Positions 8,712-16,991 of a stretch of 64,000 nt of DNA are shown here, in pieces. The position numbers were made by a program, and so were the translations under genes. The notes under the pieces were generated by a model. That model was not told where the DNA came from. It did no database searches and saw only the letters and a list, made by a program, of their open reading frames with translations. The stretch covers positions 310,001-374,000 of the forward strand of contig NC_014532.2 in assembly GCF_000196875.2 (NCBI RefSeq). The letters run 5' to 3'. How positions within the stretch are numbered: the stretch's first letter is position 1; each line of letters begins with the position of its first letter. The stretch comes from Halomonas elongata DSM 2581. GTDB lineage: Bacteria > Pseudomonadota > Gammaproteobacteria > Pseudomonadales > Halomonadaceae.

Positions 8712-9542
8712 TCAGACGATGACGTTGCGCTGGTATTGTCTCGGCGTCATGCCGTAGATGCGCTTGAAGCGACGGTTGAAATGACTCAGGTCGGCGAAGC
8801 CGTAGCGGCCGACCACGTCGTTGAGCTCGTGGCCTGCATCGAGGGCCGAGCGGGCGGCGTTGACGCGACAGTTGAGCACGTACTGGTGCGGGGTGATGCC
8901 GAACTGGCGACGGAATAGCCGCAGGAAGTGATACTTGGAGAGGTGGGCCGCCTGGCTGATCTCCTCGAGGGAAAGATCGTGCTCGGCATGGGCATGGATG
9001 AATGCCTTCGCCCGCTCCAGCAGCTTGTCGGTGCGCCCCGTCGACACTTCCTCATCCAGGTTGCCGGTCCGCTGGATAAGCCGGGCGGCGATCCGGTAGA
9101 GCGCGTACTCCTGATCGATGCGGCTGCCCGTGTCGGTATCGATTCGCCGCGCGAGGTCGAGGATCTCGCCACGCAGGGTGTCGTCGTGGAGCAATGTCTC
9201 GGTGGCGCGAAACTGGCTGGCGCTCTCGCGGCCTGCTGCGCTGGCGAACAGCGGCGCGAGCTGGGCCGGATCTGCATAGAGCATCACATAGTCGAGGGTC
9301 GCGTCGCTCCCTGCCTGGCCGTCGTGGACCTCGTCCGGATTGAGTTCGATGACGGTGCCGGGACGACTGCGATGATATTCGCCGCTGCTGAAGAAGTCCT
9401 GGCGTCCGGCCAGGGTCACGCCGAAGGCATATTCCTCGTGGGCGTGGCGATCGTAGCTGAAGTCGCTCATTGCGGCGCGCAGCATGGTGAGCCCCGGCAC
9501 ATGCCGGCTTCTGGTGAAGCGGAATTGGCTCCGTTGCGTCAA
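8712..9542 (-). CDS. AraC-family transcriptional regulator with cupin sensor domain
   Basis: 276 residues. The N-terminal half is an AraC-type cupin (HAEEYAFGVTLAG-like region; the sequence reads YDRHAHEEYAFGVTLAGRQD). The C-terminal about 100 residues hold the double helix-turn-helix, LSLEEISQAAHLSKYHFLRL and FADLSHFNRRFKRIYGMTPR. The start codon is TTG at 9540-9542, chosen because AGGAGGTG stands 6-7 bases upstream and no better ATG follows. Likely operonic with the LysE exporter at 8096 and likely its activator; the ligand is unknown. Confidence 0.88.
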   Translation of the reverse strand: MTQRSQFRFTRSRHVPGLTMLRAAMSDFSYDRHAHEEYAFGVTLAGRQDFFSSGEYHRSRPGTVIELNPDEVHDGQAGSDATLDYVMLYADPAQLAPLFASAAGRESASQFRATETLLHDDTLRGEILDLARRIDTDTGSRIDQEYALYRIAARLIQRTGNLDEEVSTGRTDKLLERAKAFIHAHAEHDLSLEEISQAAHLSKYHFLRLFRRQFGITPHQYVLNCRVNAARSALDAGHELNDVVGRYGFADLSHFNRRFKRIYGMTPRQYQRNVIV

Positions 9543-9675
9543 GGTCGCACCTCCTCGGGCGGCGTCTGTGCCCTTTACGCCACCACTCTAGCGTCACTCG
9601 TCCGCCAGGGCTTGGACAGAATTGCGCAACTCACGACGATTGTTCCGCGAACCGGAAGCCGCCGGGGCAGTGGCG

Positions 9676-10281
9676 TCAGGGACGAAGCGACGACCGGTCG
9701 AGATCCTGTGGCCTGTCGACATCGCGCAGTACGCCGGGGTCGTCGACGGGCAGGTGATGGCAACGTTCGCGATGGCGTACGAGCAGCTCGTGTGCGCCTT
9801 GGTCGCCGGTGAGATTCGACAGTTCGGGCCAGAAGGTGCGGCCGAACAGCACCGGATGGCCCGGTTGACCATCATGGGTGGGGCGAAGGATGGTGTCATC
9901 GCGGGCCTGGGTGAGCAGCGCCTCGCTGGTGGCCGGTGCGATCCAGGGCATGTCGCCGAGCCAGATCGCCAGGGCGCGGCAATGCGCCAGTTCCGGATCG
10001 AGGCAGGCGGTGCGAACGGCATGACCAAGGCTGGTGCCGAGGCCCTCCCGGATGCTGGAAGGTACGCGCCAGTACGGCACCGATGGCGACAGCCCCAGGG
10101 AGGCCGGGCCTTCGCCTTCACGCAGGATCAGGCGTTGGAGAGGGTAGGTGCGCGAGACCGACTCCCGGGTGGCCGCCAGCAAGGGGCGGCCATCGGCGAG
10201 GCGGGCGGTGCGCTTGTCACGGCCGAAACGGCGGGAGCGACCGGCGGCCAGCACCAGGACCACCACATCATCGGCCGTCAT
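9676..10281 (-). CDS. MocA-type molybdenum cofactor nucleotidyltransferase
   Basis: 201 residues of the MobA/MocA nucleotidyltransferase family. The N-terminal nucleotide-binding loop is VLVLAAGRSRRFGRDKRT, with GLGTSLGHAVRTA and IWLGDMPWI (metal-binding Asp) following. MocA-type enzymes add CMP to molybdopterin for xanthine-dehydrogenase-family enzymes. Its ATG overlaps the stop of the upstream XdhC gene by 4 bases (ATGA), indicating translational coupling. It is the last gene of the Mo-hydroxylase operon, consistent with loading the cofactor of the large subunit at 12980. Confidence 0.85.
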   Translation of the reverse strand: MTADDVVVLVLAAGRSRRFGRDKRTARLADGRPLLAATRESVSRTYPLQRLILREGEGPASLGLSPSVPYWRVPSSIREGLGTSLGHAVRTACLDPELAHCRALAIWLGDMPWIAPATSEALLTQARDDTILRPTHDGQPGHPVLFGRTFWPELSNLTGDQGAHELLVRHRERCHHLPVDDPGVLRDVDRPQDLDRSSLRP

Positions 10282-11231
10282 GGCTGGCGCCCCCGCTGCA
10301 CGCGGAGGATATCGGCCATGACGGCCAGGGCAATCTCGGCGGGCGTCTTGCTGCCGAGGTCGAGCCCGATGGGCATGTGCAGGCGATCGATCTGCGCCTC
10401 GTCGAGGCCGCCGGAGCGGCGCAGGCGCTCGGCCCGGGCCTCGGAGGTGCGGTGCGAGCCCATCACGCCGATGTAGAAGGCCGGTGTTCTGACTGCCTCG
10501 ATCATCGCCAGGTCGTCGATGCGCGGGTCATGGGTCAAGGCCACCACTGCCGTACCGTCATGGCTGGCCTCGGGAATCAGGCTGGATGGCAGCCGCTGGA
10601 CGACCTGAACGCCCTCGATGTCGAAGGTCCGGCAGGCTTCTTCCCGTGGGTCGCAGACGATGACCTCGAAGTCCAGTGCTCGAGCGAACTCGGCGCAGAA
10701 ACGCGCCACCGGCGAGATGCCGGCGATGATCAGTCGATGCGTCGGAGCCAGGCGTAGCCGTACGTGGTCGTGGGTGCGTTCGACACGCGGCCCCAGGCCG
10801 TCGTCATCGAGCAGGCGGGTAGCTCCGTCGTCCAAGGCCACCTCGCGAAGGCGTGGCGGAGCGCCGCGCAGGATATCGCGCATGGCGGCGAGCAAGGTCG
10901 TGCTGGCCTCGCCGGCCGGAAAGCGCTCGACCAATACCTCCAGCACACCGCCACAGGGCAGTTGCAGGCCTTGCTCGCCATTAGCGCCGTAGCTCACCAG
11001 GCGCGGCGCGGCATCGAATTCGCCGCTGGCCAGGCGGGTCAGGAAGTCGTCCTCGACGCAGCCACCGGACAGCGACCCGACGTGTTGGCCATCGCGGGTG
11101 GCGGCAAGCAGTGCGCCGGGCGGACGGGGCGACGAGCCGAAGGTTGCCAGCACGGTGCACAGCCAGACGTCGTGACCCTGGCGTGCCCATGACAGGGCGC
11201 TTTCCAGGGTGGCGAGATCAAGGGGCGGCAT
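10278..11231 (-). CDS. XdhC/CoxI-family molybdenum enzyme maturation factor
   Basis: 317 residues from ATG 11229-11231. XdhC_CoxI domain at the N-terminus (TVLATFGSSPRPPGALLAAT, SLSGGCVEDDFL) and a Rossmann-like XdhC_C domain at the C-terminus (LIIAGISPVARFCAEFARAL, AFYIGVMGSHRTSEARAERL). XdhC proteins bind molybdenum cofactor, promote its sulfuration and hand it to the apo-enzyme. The chosen start has GAGG about 9 bases upstream and overlaps the cytochrome c stop by 14 bases; a 341-residue upstream start is possible but lacks a ribosome site. Confidence 0.88.
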   Translation of the reverse strand: MPPLDLATLESALSWARQGHDVWLCTVLATFGSSPRPPGALLAATRDGQHVGSLSGGCVEDDFLTRLASGEFDAAPRLVSYGANGEQGLQLPCGGVLEVLVERFPAGEASTTLLAAMRDILRGAPPRLREVALDDGATRLLDDDGLGPRVERTHDHVRLRLAPTHRLIIAGISPVARFCAEFARALDFEVIVCDPREEACRTFDIEGVQVVQRLPSSLIPEASHDGTAVVALTHDPRIDDLAMIEAVRTPAFYIGVMGSHRTSEARAERLRRSGGLDEAQIDRLHMPIGLDLGSKTPAEIALAVMADILRVQRGRQP

Positions 11232-12438
11232 GGGCGCTGTCCTCGCGCAGGTCTGCGACGTCCTCGGGGGCGATATCGCCTGGTCGGCCACCCCAGGTTT
11301 CACGCAGGTAATTACCCAGGTCGGCGAGTTCGGCGTCGCTCAGATGAGCGGCGAAACCGGGCATTTCCTGCATGCGGGCGAAGCCGGGAAAGTCGCGGGC
11401 TTCAATACCGTCGAGCATCACCCTGAGTAGATTGGTGGGATTCTCGAGGCGCAGGGTGGTGTTGCCGTTCATGGCCACCGCGACCTGCGGCTTGCCCTGG
11501 CCATCGCCGCCGTGACAGCCGGCGCAGGTGTCGAGATAGGACTGGCGCCCGCGACGAGCGGAGTCGCTCAGGGCCTCCAGGGGACGGGGCTCGATGCGCC
11601 TGGCCTCGGGCGGTGTGTCGCCGAGCAGGTAGGTCGCCATGGCCGAGAGATCTTCGTCGGTCAGGTACTGGGTGCTGTGATGCATCACCGGAAACATCTC
11701 GTTGAACACCGAGCCCTGCGGGCTCATGCCGTTCTTGAGGAAGTGTGCGAGATCGTCGCGGTTCCAGCCGCGCTCGGCCAGTGCCTCGGCCTCGAGGCTG
11801 GGCGCGCGGTAGCCGGCCAGGCTACCGCCCTCCAGGTGGCGGTCGAGATCCATGGCGCCCGTCCAGCTGCGGGGCGTATGGCATTCCCCGCAATGCCCCA
11901 TCGCCTCGACCAGGTATTGCCCGCGTTGCCAGGCGGAGCTCTGTGACGACGATGCGTCCGGCTCAAGGGCATCGGCGTAGATCAGGTTCCAGAATGCCAC
12001 CCCCCAGCGCTGGTTGTAGGGAAAGGAGAGGTCGGTCTCGGGCGCCGCACGGGCAATCGGCTCGCGGCTCATCAGGAAGGCATAGATGGCGTCGGCATCC
12101 TCGCGACGCATCAGGTGATAGGACGTGTAGGGCATCGCCGGATAGAGCTGTCGCCCACTCGGTGTCTCGCCCTCGGTCAAGGCATGATAGAAGTCATCGG
12201 CACTGTATTCGCCGATGCCATAATCCGGGTCGGGCGTGATGTTGGTGCCGTAGATGGTGCCGAAGGGCGAGGCGATGGGCACGCCGCCGGCGAAGGGGGC
12301 GCCTCCCTCGGCGGTGTGACAGGCCGCGCAGTCGGCGGTGCGCGCCAGATAGCGGCCGCGCTCGATGAGCGATTCATCGTCGGCCGCCTGGGCTGTCAGA
12401 CCGGGCACCAGCAGTATTCCGATCAGTAAGCGTCGCAT
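11218..12438 (-). CDS. Tri-heme cytochrome c subunit of a periplasmic Mo hydroxylase
   Basis: 406 residues with a Sec signal peptide (MRRLLIGILLVPGLTAQA, cleavage near A-A-D) and three CxxCH heme c sites: DCAACH at about 37-41, HCGECH mid-protein and TCAGCH in the last third. This is the layout of the cytochrome subunit of membrane alcohol dehydrogenases and of IorAB/nicotinate-dehydrogenase-type hydroxylases. It should carry electrons from the 2Fe-2S subunit to the respiratory chain. Its ATG follows the stop of the 2Fe-2S gene with no gap. Confidence 0.92.
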   Translation of the reverse strand: MRRLLIGILLVPGLTAQAADDESLIERGRYLARTADCAACHTAEGGAPFAGGVPIASPFGTIYGTNITPDPDYGIGEYSADDFYHALTEGETPSGRQLYPAMPYTSYHLMRREDADAIYAFLMSREPIARAAPETDLSFPYNQRWGVAFWNLIYADALEPDASSSQSSAWQRGQYLVEAMGHCGECHTPRSWTGAMDLDRHLEGGSLAGYRAPSLEAEALAERGWNRDDLAHFLKNGMSPQGSVFNEMFPVMHHSTQYLTDEDLSAMATYLLGDTPPEARRIEPRPLEALSDSARRGRQSYLDTCAGCHGGDGQGKPQVAVAMNGNTTLRLENPTNLLRVMLDGIEARDFPGFARMQEMPGFAAHLSDAELADLGNYLRETWGGRPGDIAPEDVADLREDSAHAAP

Positions 12439-12987
12439 TCAGCCCTCCTTGACCAGTCCGAGTTCCTCGATGGCCGCCTTGGCGGCCTGGTAATAACGCA
12501 CATAGCCGGTGCAGCGGCAGATATGATGGCCCAGCGCCTGGTCGATGGTGGCCTCGAGATCGGCGCGCGCCACCGGCTCGCGCTCCAGGCGTTCCACCAG
12601 CACCGTGGCGGCATTGACGAACCCGGGCGCGCAGTAGCTGCACTGAAAGGCGAAATGATCGACGAACTTCCGCTGGATCGGGTTCAGGGCGACGACGTCG
12701 CCATCATCGCCGTGTTCTGCGTGTCCCTCGATGGTGCGGATGCGCTTGCCGTGAAAGAAGTGGGCGCCGGTGATGCAGATGCGCATCTCCTCGCTGGTGC
12801 CGTCGTCGTGATCGAGGATCACCACGCAAGCACGGCAGATGCCCTGACCGCAGCCGAGCCGCGAACCGGTGAGGCCCTGATATTCGTGAAGAAAGTCGAT
12901 CATCATCAGATCGTCCGGCACCTCCACGGGGCCGACGGCCTGGCCGTTGATCGTCAGACGCAGGGGGCGGGTGGAAAGCTCAGCCAT
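12439..12987 (-). CDS. 2Fe-2S subunit of xanthine-dehydrogenase-family hydroxylase (IorA-like)
   Basis: 182 residues. A plant-type ferredoxin cluster is held by C46, C51, C54 (GCGQGICRAC) and C71; the second, all-helical cluster uses C116, C119 (QCSYCAPG) and C157, C159 (ICRCTGY). This is the small electron-transfer subunit of IorAB-type Mo hydroxylases. Its start overlaps the end of the large-subunit gene by 8 bases. No signal peptide is visible, so it is probably carried across the membrane with the Tat-signal-bearing large subunit. Confidence 0.93.
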   Translation of the reverse strand: MAELSTRPLRLTINGQAVGPVEVPDDLMMIDFLHEYQGLTGSRLGCGQGICRACVVILDHDDGTSEEMRICITGAHFFHGKRIRTIEGHAEHGDDGDVVALNPIQRKFVDHFAFQCSYCAPGFVNAATVLVERLEREPVARADLEATIDQALGHHICRCTGYVRYYQAAKAAIEELGLVKEG

Positions 12988-15769
12988 GGAGGGCCTCCTT
13001 GATGCGTTCGGGCGTCACGGGCAGGTCACGGAATCGTTGGCCGGTGGCGTGGGCCAGGGCATTCACGATGGCGCCGACGATGGGGATCATCACCACCTCT
13101 CCCATGCCCTTGGCGGGGTCGGTATCGGAGAGTGGCGGCAGGATTTCGCTGCCCTGCTTCCAGACCGCGCAATGGCGAGCCAGGGGAAGCTGGTAGCGAT
13201 TGAAGTTCCAGGTGCCGTTGCCGGGCCCGTCTTCGTAGAGCGGCATCTCTTCGAGCAGGGCGTGGCCGATGCCCATGGCGATGCCGCCTTCGAGCTGGCC
13301 CTTGACCAGTTCGGGGACGATCGGCTTGCCGCACTCCACCCAGGAGTAGTGTTCGAGGATCTCGACCTCGCCGCTGCCCTTGTTGACACGGAGGTCGACC
13401 AAGGTGGCGACCGGGCTGTAATAGGTGACGTGGGCGTTGTTGAGCTGTACGTCGGGATAGCGCACGTCGCGCCGGTCGAGCAGGTGATAGTCGTCGTCGC
13501 CGTACTTCACTGCCACGGCGTCGAGGGGCAGGCGTGGAGTCTCGTCGCCCAGCGGAAACTCGGCACTGGCCCAGCTCCAGCGGTTGAAGGCATGCACGCT
13601 GGCGGCGGTGACCAGGCCCATTTCGTGCGCCTTGGCGGCCAGTTTCGCCAGGGGAATCGGCGTCATGCCGCTGGCGGTGAGGTGCCCTTCGACCCAGCGG
13701 GCGTCCTCGAGGCGTACCACATAGGGATTGGCCTGGCCTCCGTAGATGCCCTGCCCCCAGATCGACAGCGCCGCGGGCCATAGCCCATGTCGGAATACCA
13801 GGCGTGCCGCCTCACGCGTGGCGTGACTGGAGTAATAGGCCGAGTTGGACGCCGAGGAGGGCGAAGCGAGCCGAGGTGTCCAGCGCGGATTGCGGCTCAG
13901 GCGATCCTGTTCGGCCTGCTGCATGGTATAGGGATTGCCGCTGGTCTCGAGCGCCAGCTCCGGCCAGTCGGTTTCGCCGGTCTTGATGTCGTCGGCCGGC
14001 CGACCGAGGAAGTCGACCACATTCATGGCCTGGGATGTGGCGGTGCCGGTTCCCATGTCGATGGCGATCTGGCGCAGCCGGATGCGCCCCTCGGCATCGA
14101 TCTCGACGCTGGCCATGGGCGCCTCGGCGCCGGTGCCGAAATCCTTGTGGCTGATCGCGAAACCGGTGCCGTAGAGGTGGTCGGGATCCTCGGCCTGGCG
14201 TTTGTCGCGGCGCTCGGTGCGTTCCTTCCAGAGGGGATGGAGCTTGGCCTTGTCGAGCATCTCACCGACCCGGATGGCGCCACCGGGGATCGCCCCCTGG
14301 GTGTTCTTCATGCCGGCCTCGAGCACATTGGCGCGGCGTAGCTCGATGGGGTCGACGTCGAGGCGCTCGGCAAGTTCATCGACCATCATCTCGGTGGCGG
14401 CCATGGTCTGCAGGGTGCCGTAGCCTCGCATCGAGCCGGCTTCCACGGCCCGGGAGGGGTAAGCGGTGGTGGCCAGATCGCTGCGTGGCAGGTAGTAGAC
14501 CGACTGGGCGGCAGTGGCGCCGACCGCTGCCACCGAGGCGCTGTAGTTGGCTCGACCGCCGCCGTTGACGTCCATGTGGGCGCGGAAGATCTGGAACTTC
14601 AGGGAGTCCCGGTCCACCGCCAGGCGATAATCCATATCGAAGGGGTGACGCTTGATGCCGCTCTGGAACTGCTCGAAGCGATCATTGGCCAGGCGCACCG
14701 GGTGACCGTCGCCATACAGGGCGGCGATCACCGCATAGTAGACGAAGATATTGTGGTCCTTGGAACCGTAGCCCACGGTGTAGCCCGGGTGGACATTGAG
14801 GTGGCGGACGTCGAAGCGCGAGCCCTCGAGCATGCGTGCTGTCTCGTGGGCCGACTCGAAGGGGCACTGGGTGGCGACCACGAAATTCAGGGTGCCGGTG
14901 TCGGGGTCGAGCCAGCCGTTGCCATTGTCCGGCTCCAGTGCGGCCGGCTCGATGTAGGGCGTGGTGTAGCGCGCCTGGAAGACTTCCCAGTTGTCGGGCG
15001 GATCGTCCAGCGTGTCCTGCATGCGTCGGGCGTGATAGACCCCCTGTTCGCCGATGTCGCCATTGAGGCTGGGATCGTCGGGCCACACCGGGCGGCGATT
15101 CTTGATGGTGGGAAAGAGGTCGCTGTCCTTGAGGCTGGAGAAGACGTCCGGGTCGTAGGGCGTTTCTCCGCCGACACGCACGTAGCGGAAACTCCCGTAG
15201 GGCGGGCGCTCGACCTCGCCGGTCTTGGCGCCGTAATGGATCAGGTCGTCACGGAACTGCAGGGCGTTCTTGGCCGCACGGTAGCGTGCAAAATCATGCC
15301 AGATCAGTATGGCTACCGGATGGCCGAGAAAAAGCGGCGTCTTGCCCTCGGGCAGGAGCGGATCCGGGCCATGGCTTTCCGGGAATCCGACCCCGTCCTG
15401 CTCGAGGTCGGCGGAAGTGACGATGCGATCCGGTTGCAGGCCGTCGTCCAGCAGGGAGAGGTCGAAGCCCTGGTAAGTGCGGTCGGCACGGGTCGCCTTG
15501 AGCAGCATGGCGTGGCTCTGCTGCTGTGGCCAGCCTGGCATGTCCCGGGCACGAATGTCGCGGGCGAAGACCTTGGCACCGCTGACCTTGCTGATGGCGT
15601 CGATGCGAAAGTGTGCCCCCGAGGGGGAGGCCCACTGGTCGCGAGCGGCAGTGACACGGGGCTCGAAGAGCGCCGCGAAGGCGCGACTGCCCAAGGGCGC
15701 GACGGTAATGCCGATACCGGTGGCGCTGCCTTTCAGGAAGGCGCGACGCGAGAGGCGAGGGTACTTCAT
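12980..15769 (-). CDS. Molybdopterin-binding subunit of Mo hydroxylase (IorB-like), Tat-exported
   Basis: 929 residues from ATG 15767-15769 (an ATG 12 bases upstream lacks a ribosome site; the chosen one follows GGGGA). The Tat signal is SRRAFLKGSATGIGITVAPL. The body is the Mo-cofactor subunit of the xanthine dehydrogenase family: VVATQCPFESAHETARML mid-protein and, near the C-terminus, GMGEVVMIPIVGAIVNALA, which carries the catalytic Glu. The family oxidises N-heteroaromatics (isoquinoline, nicotinate) or aldehydes by hydroxylation with water. First gene of the operon with the 2Fe-2S, cytochrome, XdhC and MocA genes. The substrate cannot be read from sequence. Confidence 0.9.
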   Translation of the reverse strand: MKYPRLSRRAFLKGSATGIGITVAPLGSRAFAALFEPRVTAARDQWASPSGAHFRIDAISKVSGAKVFARDIRARDMPGWPQQQSHAMLLKATRADRTYQGFDLSLLDDGLQPDRIVTSADLEQDGVGFPESHGPDPLLPEGKTPLFLGHPVAILIWHDFARYRAAKNALQFRDDLIHYGAKTGEVERPPYGSFRYVRVGGETPYDPDVFSSLKDSDLFPTIKNRRPVWPDDPSLNGDIGEQGVYHARRMQDTLDDPPDNWEVFQARYTTPYIEPAALEPDNGNGWLDPDTGTLNFVVATQCPFESAHETARMLEGSRFDVRHLNVHPGYTVGYGSKDHNIFVYYAVIAALYGDGHPVRLANDRFEQFQSGIKRHPFDMDYRLAVDRDSLKFQIFRAHMDVNGGGRANYSASVAAVGATAAQSVYYLPRSDLATTAYPSRAVEAGSMRGYGTLQTMAATEMMVDELAERLDVDPIELRRANVLEAGMKNTQGAIPGGAIRVGEMLDKAKLHPLWKERTERRDKRQAEDPDHLYGTGFAISHKDFGTGAEAPMASVEIDAEGRIRLRQIAIDMGTGTATSQAMNVVDFLGRPADDIKTGETDWPELALETSGNPYTMQQAEQDRLSRNPRWTPRLASPSSASNSAYYSSHATREAARLVFRHGLWPAALSIWGQGIYGGQANPYVVRLEDARWVEGHLTASGMTPIPLAKLAAKAHEMGLVTAASVHAFNRWSWASAEFPLGDETPRLPLDAVAVKYGDDDYHLLDRRDVRYPDVQLNNAHVTYYSPVATLVDLRVNKGSGEVEILEHYSWVECGKPIVPELVKGQLEGGIAMGIGHALLEEMPLYEDGPGNGTWNFNRYQLPLARHCAVWKQGSEILPPLSDTDPAKGMGEVVMIPIVGAIVNALAHATGQRFRDLPVTPERIKEALHG

Positions 15770-16090
15770 GGTCGTCCCCATTGCGGTGGCTGGACACGGT
15801 GCTTGACGGTGTTATGTCGTTATCTTGGCCATAGTACTTGGTAGCAGACTAATTGACCAGTTGGACAGTTTTTGGGCGAGCCCGCAATGCCCTTGCCGGG
15901 TGGCCGGTGATGCTGTCCATGAAATGAGCGTAGGGAAGGACATGACTCGCCCGCAAATCGGCGACGAGACAAAGTAGGGGATCTCTGGTCGAGGTGAGCG
16001 AGGACGGCGTCGGCAAGACTGGCCTGACGCCTTGGAGCTGGATGCCTGGATGATGGCTGCGCGCCGCTGCGGGTAGCGGCGCGCGGGAGC
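15770..16090. other. Intergenic region upstream of Mo-hydroxylase operon
   Basis: No coding frame convinces me here. It should hold the promoter of the leftward Mo-hydroxylase operon (15770 to about 15880, locally A+T-richer with TTGACCAGTTGG-like repeats around 15850-15870) and, at its right end, the terminator of dkgB. No regulator gene adjoins the operon. Confidence 0.5.
16059..16084 (-). terminator. GC-rich hairpin after dkgB
   Basis: Perfect 10-bp stem GCGCGCCGCT / AGCGGCGCGC with a 6-base loop, starting 6 bases beyond the dkgB stop. It lacks a T tract, so it may protect the 3' end or terminate weakly. Confidence 0.5.
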
Positions 16091-16906
16091 TTACTGGTCC
16101 CAGTCGGGGGCGATCTCGGGGTTGGCGATGCGTTCACCACGATCGAGGGTGGCGATTTCGGCCATTTCCTCGTCGCTCAGGGTGATGTCCAGGGCCTCGA
16201 TATTGCGCCTGAGGTTGGTCTCCTTGGTGGAGGACGGGAAGGTGACGATATCCAGTTGATTCAGCCAGGCGATGGCCACCTGCGCCGGTGTGGCGTCATG
16301 GGCCTCGGCGATGCGCTGCAGGGTCGGATCCTCCATCACCTTGCCCACGGCCAATGGCATGAAGGCCGTCACGGCGATGTCATGACGCTTGCAGTGCGCC
16401 ACCAGGTCGCGGTTCTGCAGGAAGGGATGCACCTCGATCTGGTTGGTCAGCAAGGCACCGGCGCCGAGGATGTCCACGGCCTGGTCGATCTGCGCCCGGG
16501 TGAAGTTGGAAACGCCGATATGGCGGGTCTTGCCGGCCTGCTGGACTTCGCTCAGGGCCGTCAGATAGTCGGCCATCGGCACCTCGTCGCCGGGCGAGGG
16601 CCAGTGGATCAGCAGCAGATCGACATACTCGGTACCGAGCTTCTCCAGGCTCTCGTCGACGCTGGCCTTGAGATCCGCCGGCTGCAGGCGGTCGAACCAG
16701 ACCTTGGTGGTCAGAAAGATTTCCTCGCGGGGCACCTCGCTGGCGGCGATGGCGGCGCCGACATCGGCCTCGTTGTCGTAGAACTGCGCCGTGTCGATAT
16801 GGCGATAACCCAGCTTCAGGGCAGTGTCGATGACGCGCCTCACGGTGTCGCCTTCCAGGCGATAGGTGCCGAGGCCGGGATTGGGCAGGGTCTGTTGGGT
16901 ACTCAT
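16091..16906 (-). CDS. dkgB: Aldo/keto reductase, 2,5-diketo-D-gluconate reductase B-like
   Basis: 271 residues, the usual length of DkgB (267 in E. coli). The AKR catalytic Asp and Tyr lie in GYRHIDTAQFYDNEADVG; the catalytic Lys is in LTTKVWFD and the His in LLLIHWPSPGD. HIGVSNFT and TFPSSTKETNLRRNI (NADPH binding) follow. The family reduces 2,5-diketogluconate and aldehydes such as methylglyoxal. Downstream of the MFS gene on the same strand, with a GC-rich inverted repeat between, and divergent from the LysR gene: a common LysR/MFS/dkgB arrangement. Confidence 0.9.
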   Translation of the reverse strand: MSTQQTLPNPGLGTYRLEGDTVRRVIDTALKLGYRHIDTAQFYDNEADVGAAIAASEVPREEIFLTTKVWFDRLQPADLKASVDESLEKLGTEYVDLLLIHWPSPGDEVPMADYLTALSEVQQAGKTRHIGVSNFTRAQIDQAVDILGAGALLTNQIEVHPFLQNRDLVAHCKRHDIAVTAFMPLAVGKVMEDPTLQRIAEAHDATPAQVAIAWLNQLDIVTFPSSTKETNLRRNIEALDITLSDEEMAEIATLDRGERIANPEIAPDWDQ

Positions 16907-16958
16907 GTGCTCTCCGTGCTGTGGGATGTCGCCTTGAGTGTTTCGGTGTATCTGGCAA

Positions 16959-16986
16959 GCGCCGGCGCATGAGGCAGCGCCGGCGC
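16959..16986 (-). terminator. Inverted repeat between MFS gene and dkgB
   Basis: Two copies of the self-palindromic GCGCCGGCGC (16959-16968 and 16977-16986) with 8 bases between form a 10-bp stem just after the MFS stop at 16992. It probably separates MFS and dkgB transcription. Confidence 0.5.
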
Positions 16987-16991
16987 AATGC

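Noticed and set aside
14576..15844. 422-residue forward frame inside the Mo subunit gene
   Set aside because: Antisense shadow of a gene with clear Mo-hydroxylase motifs.
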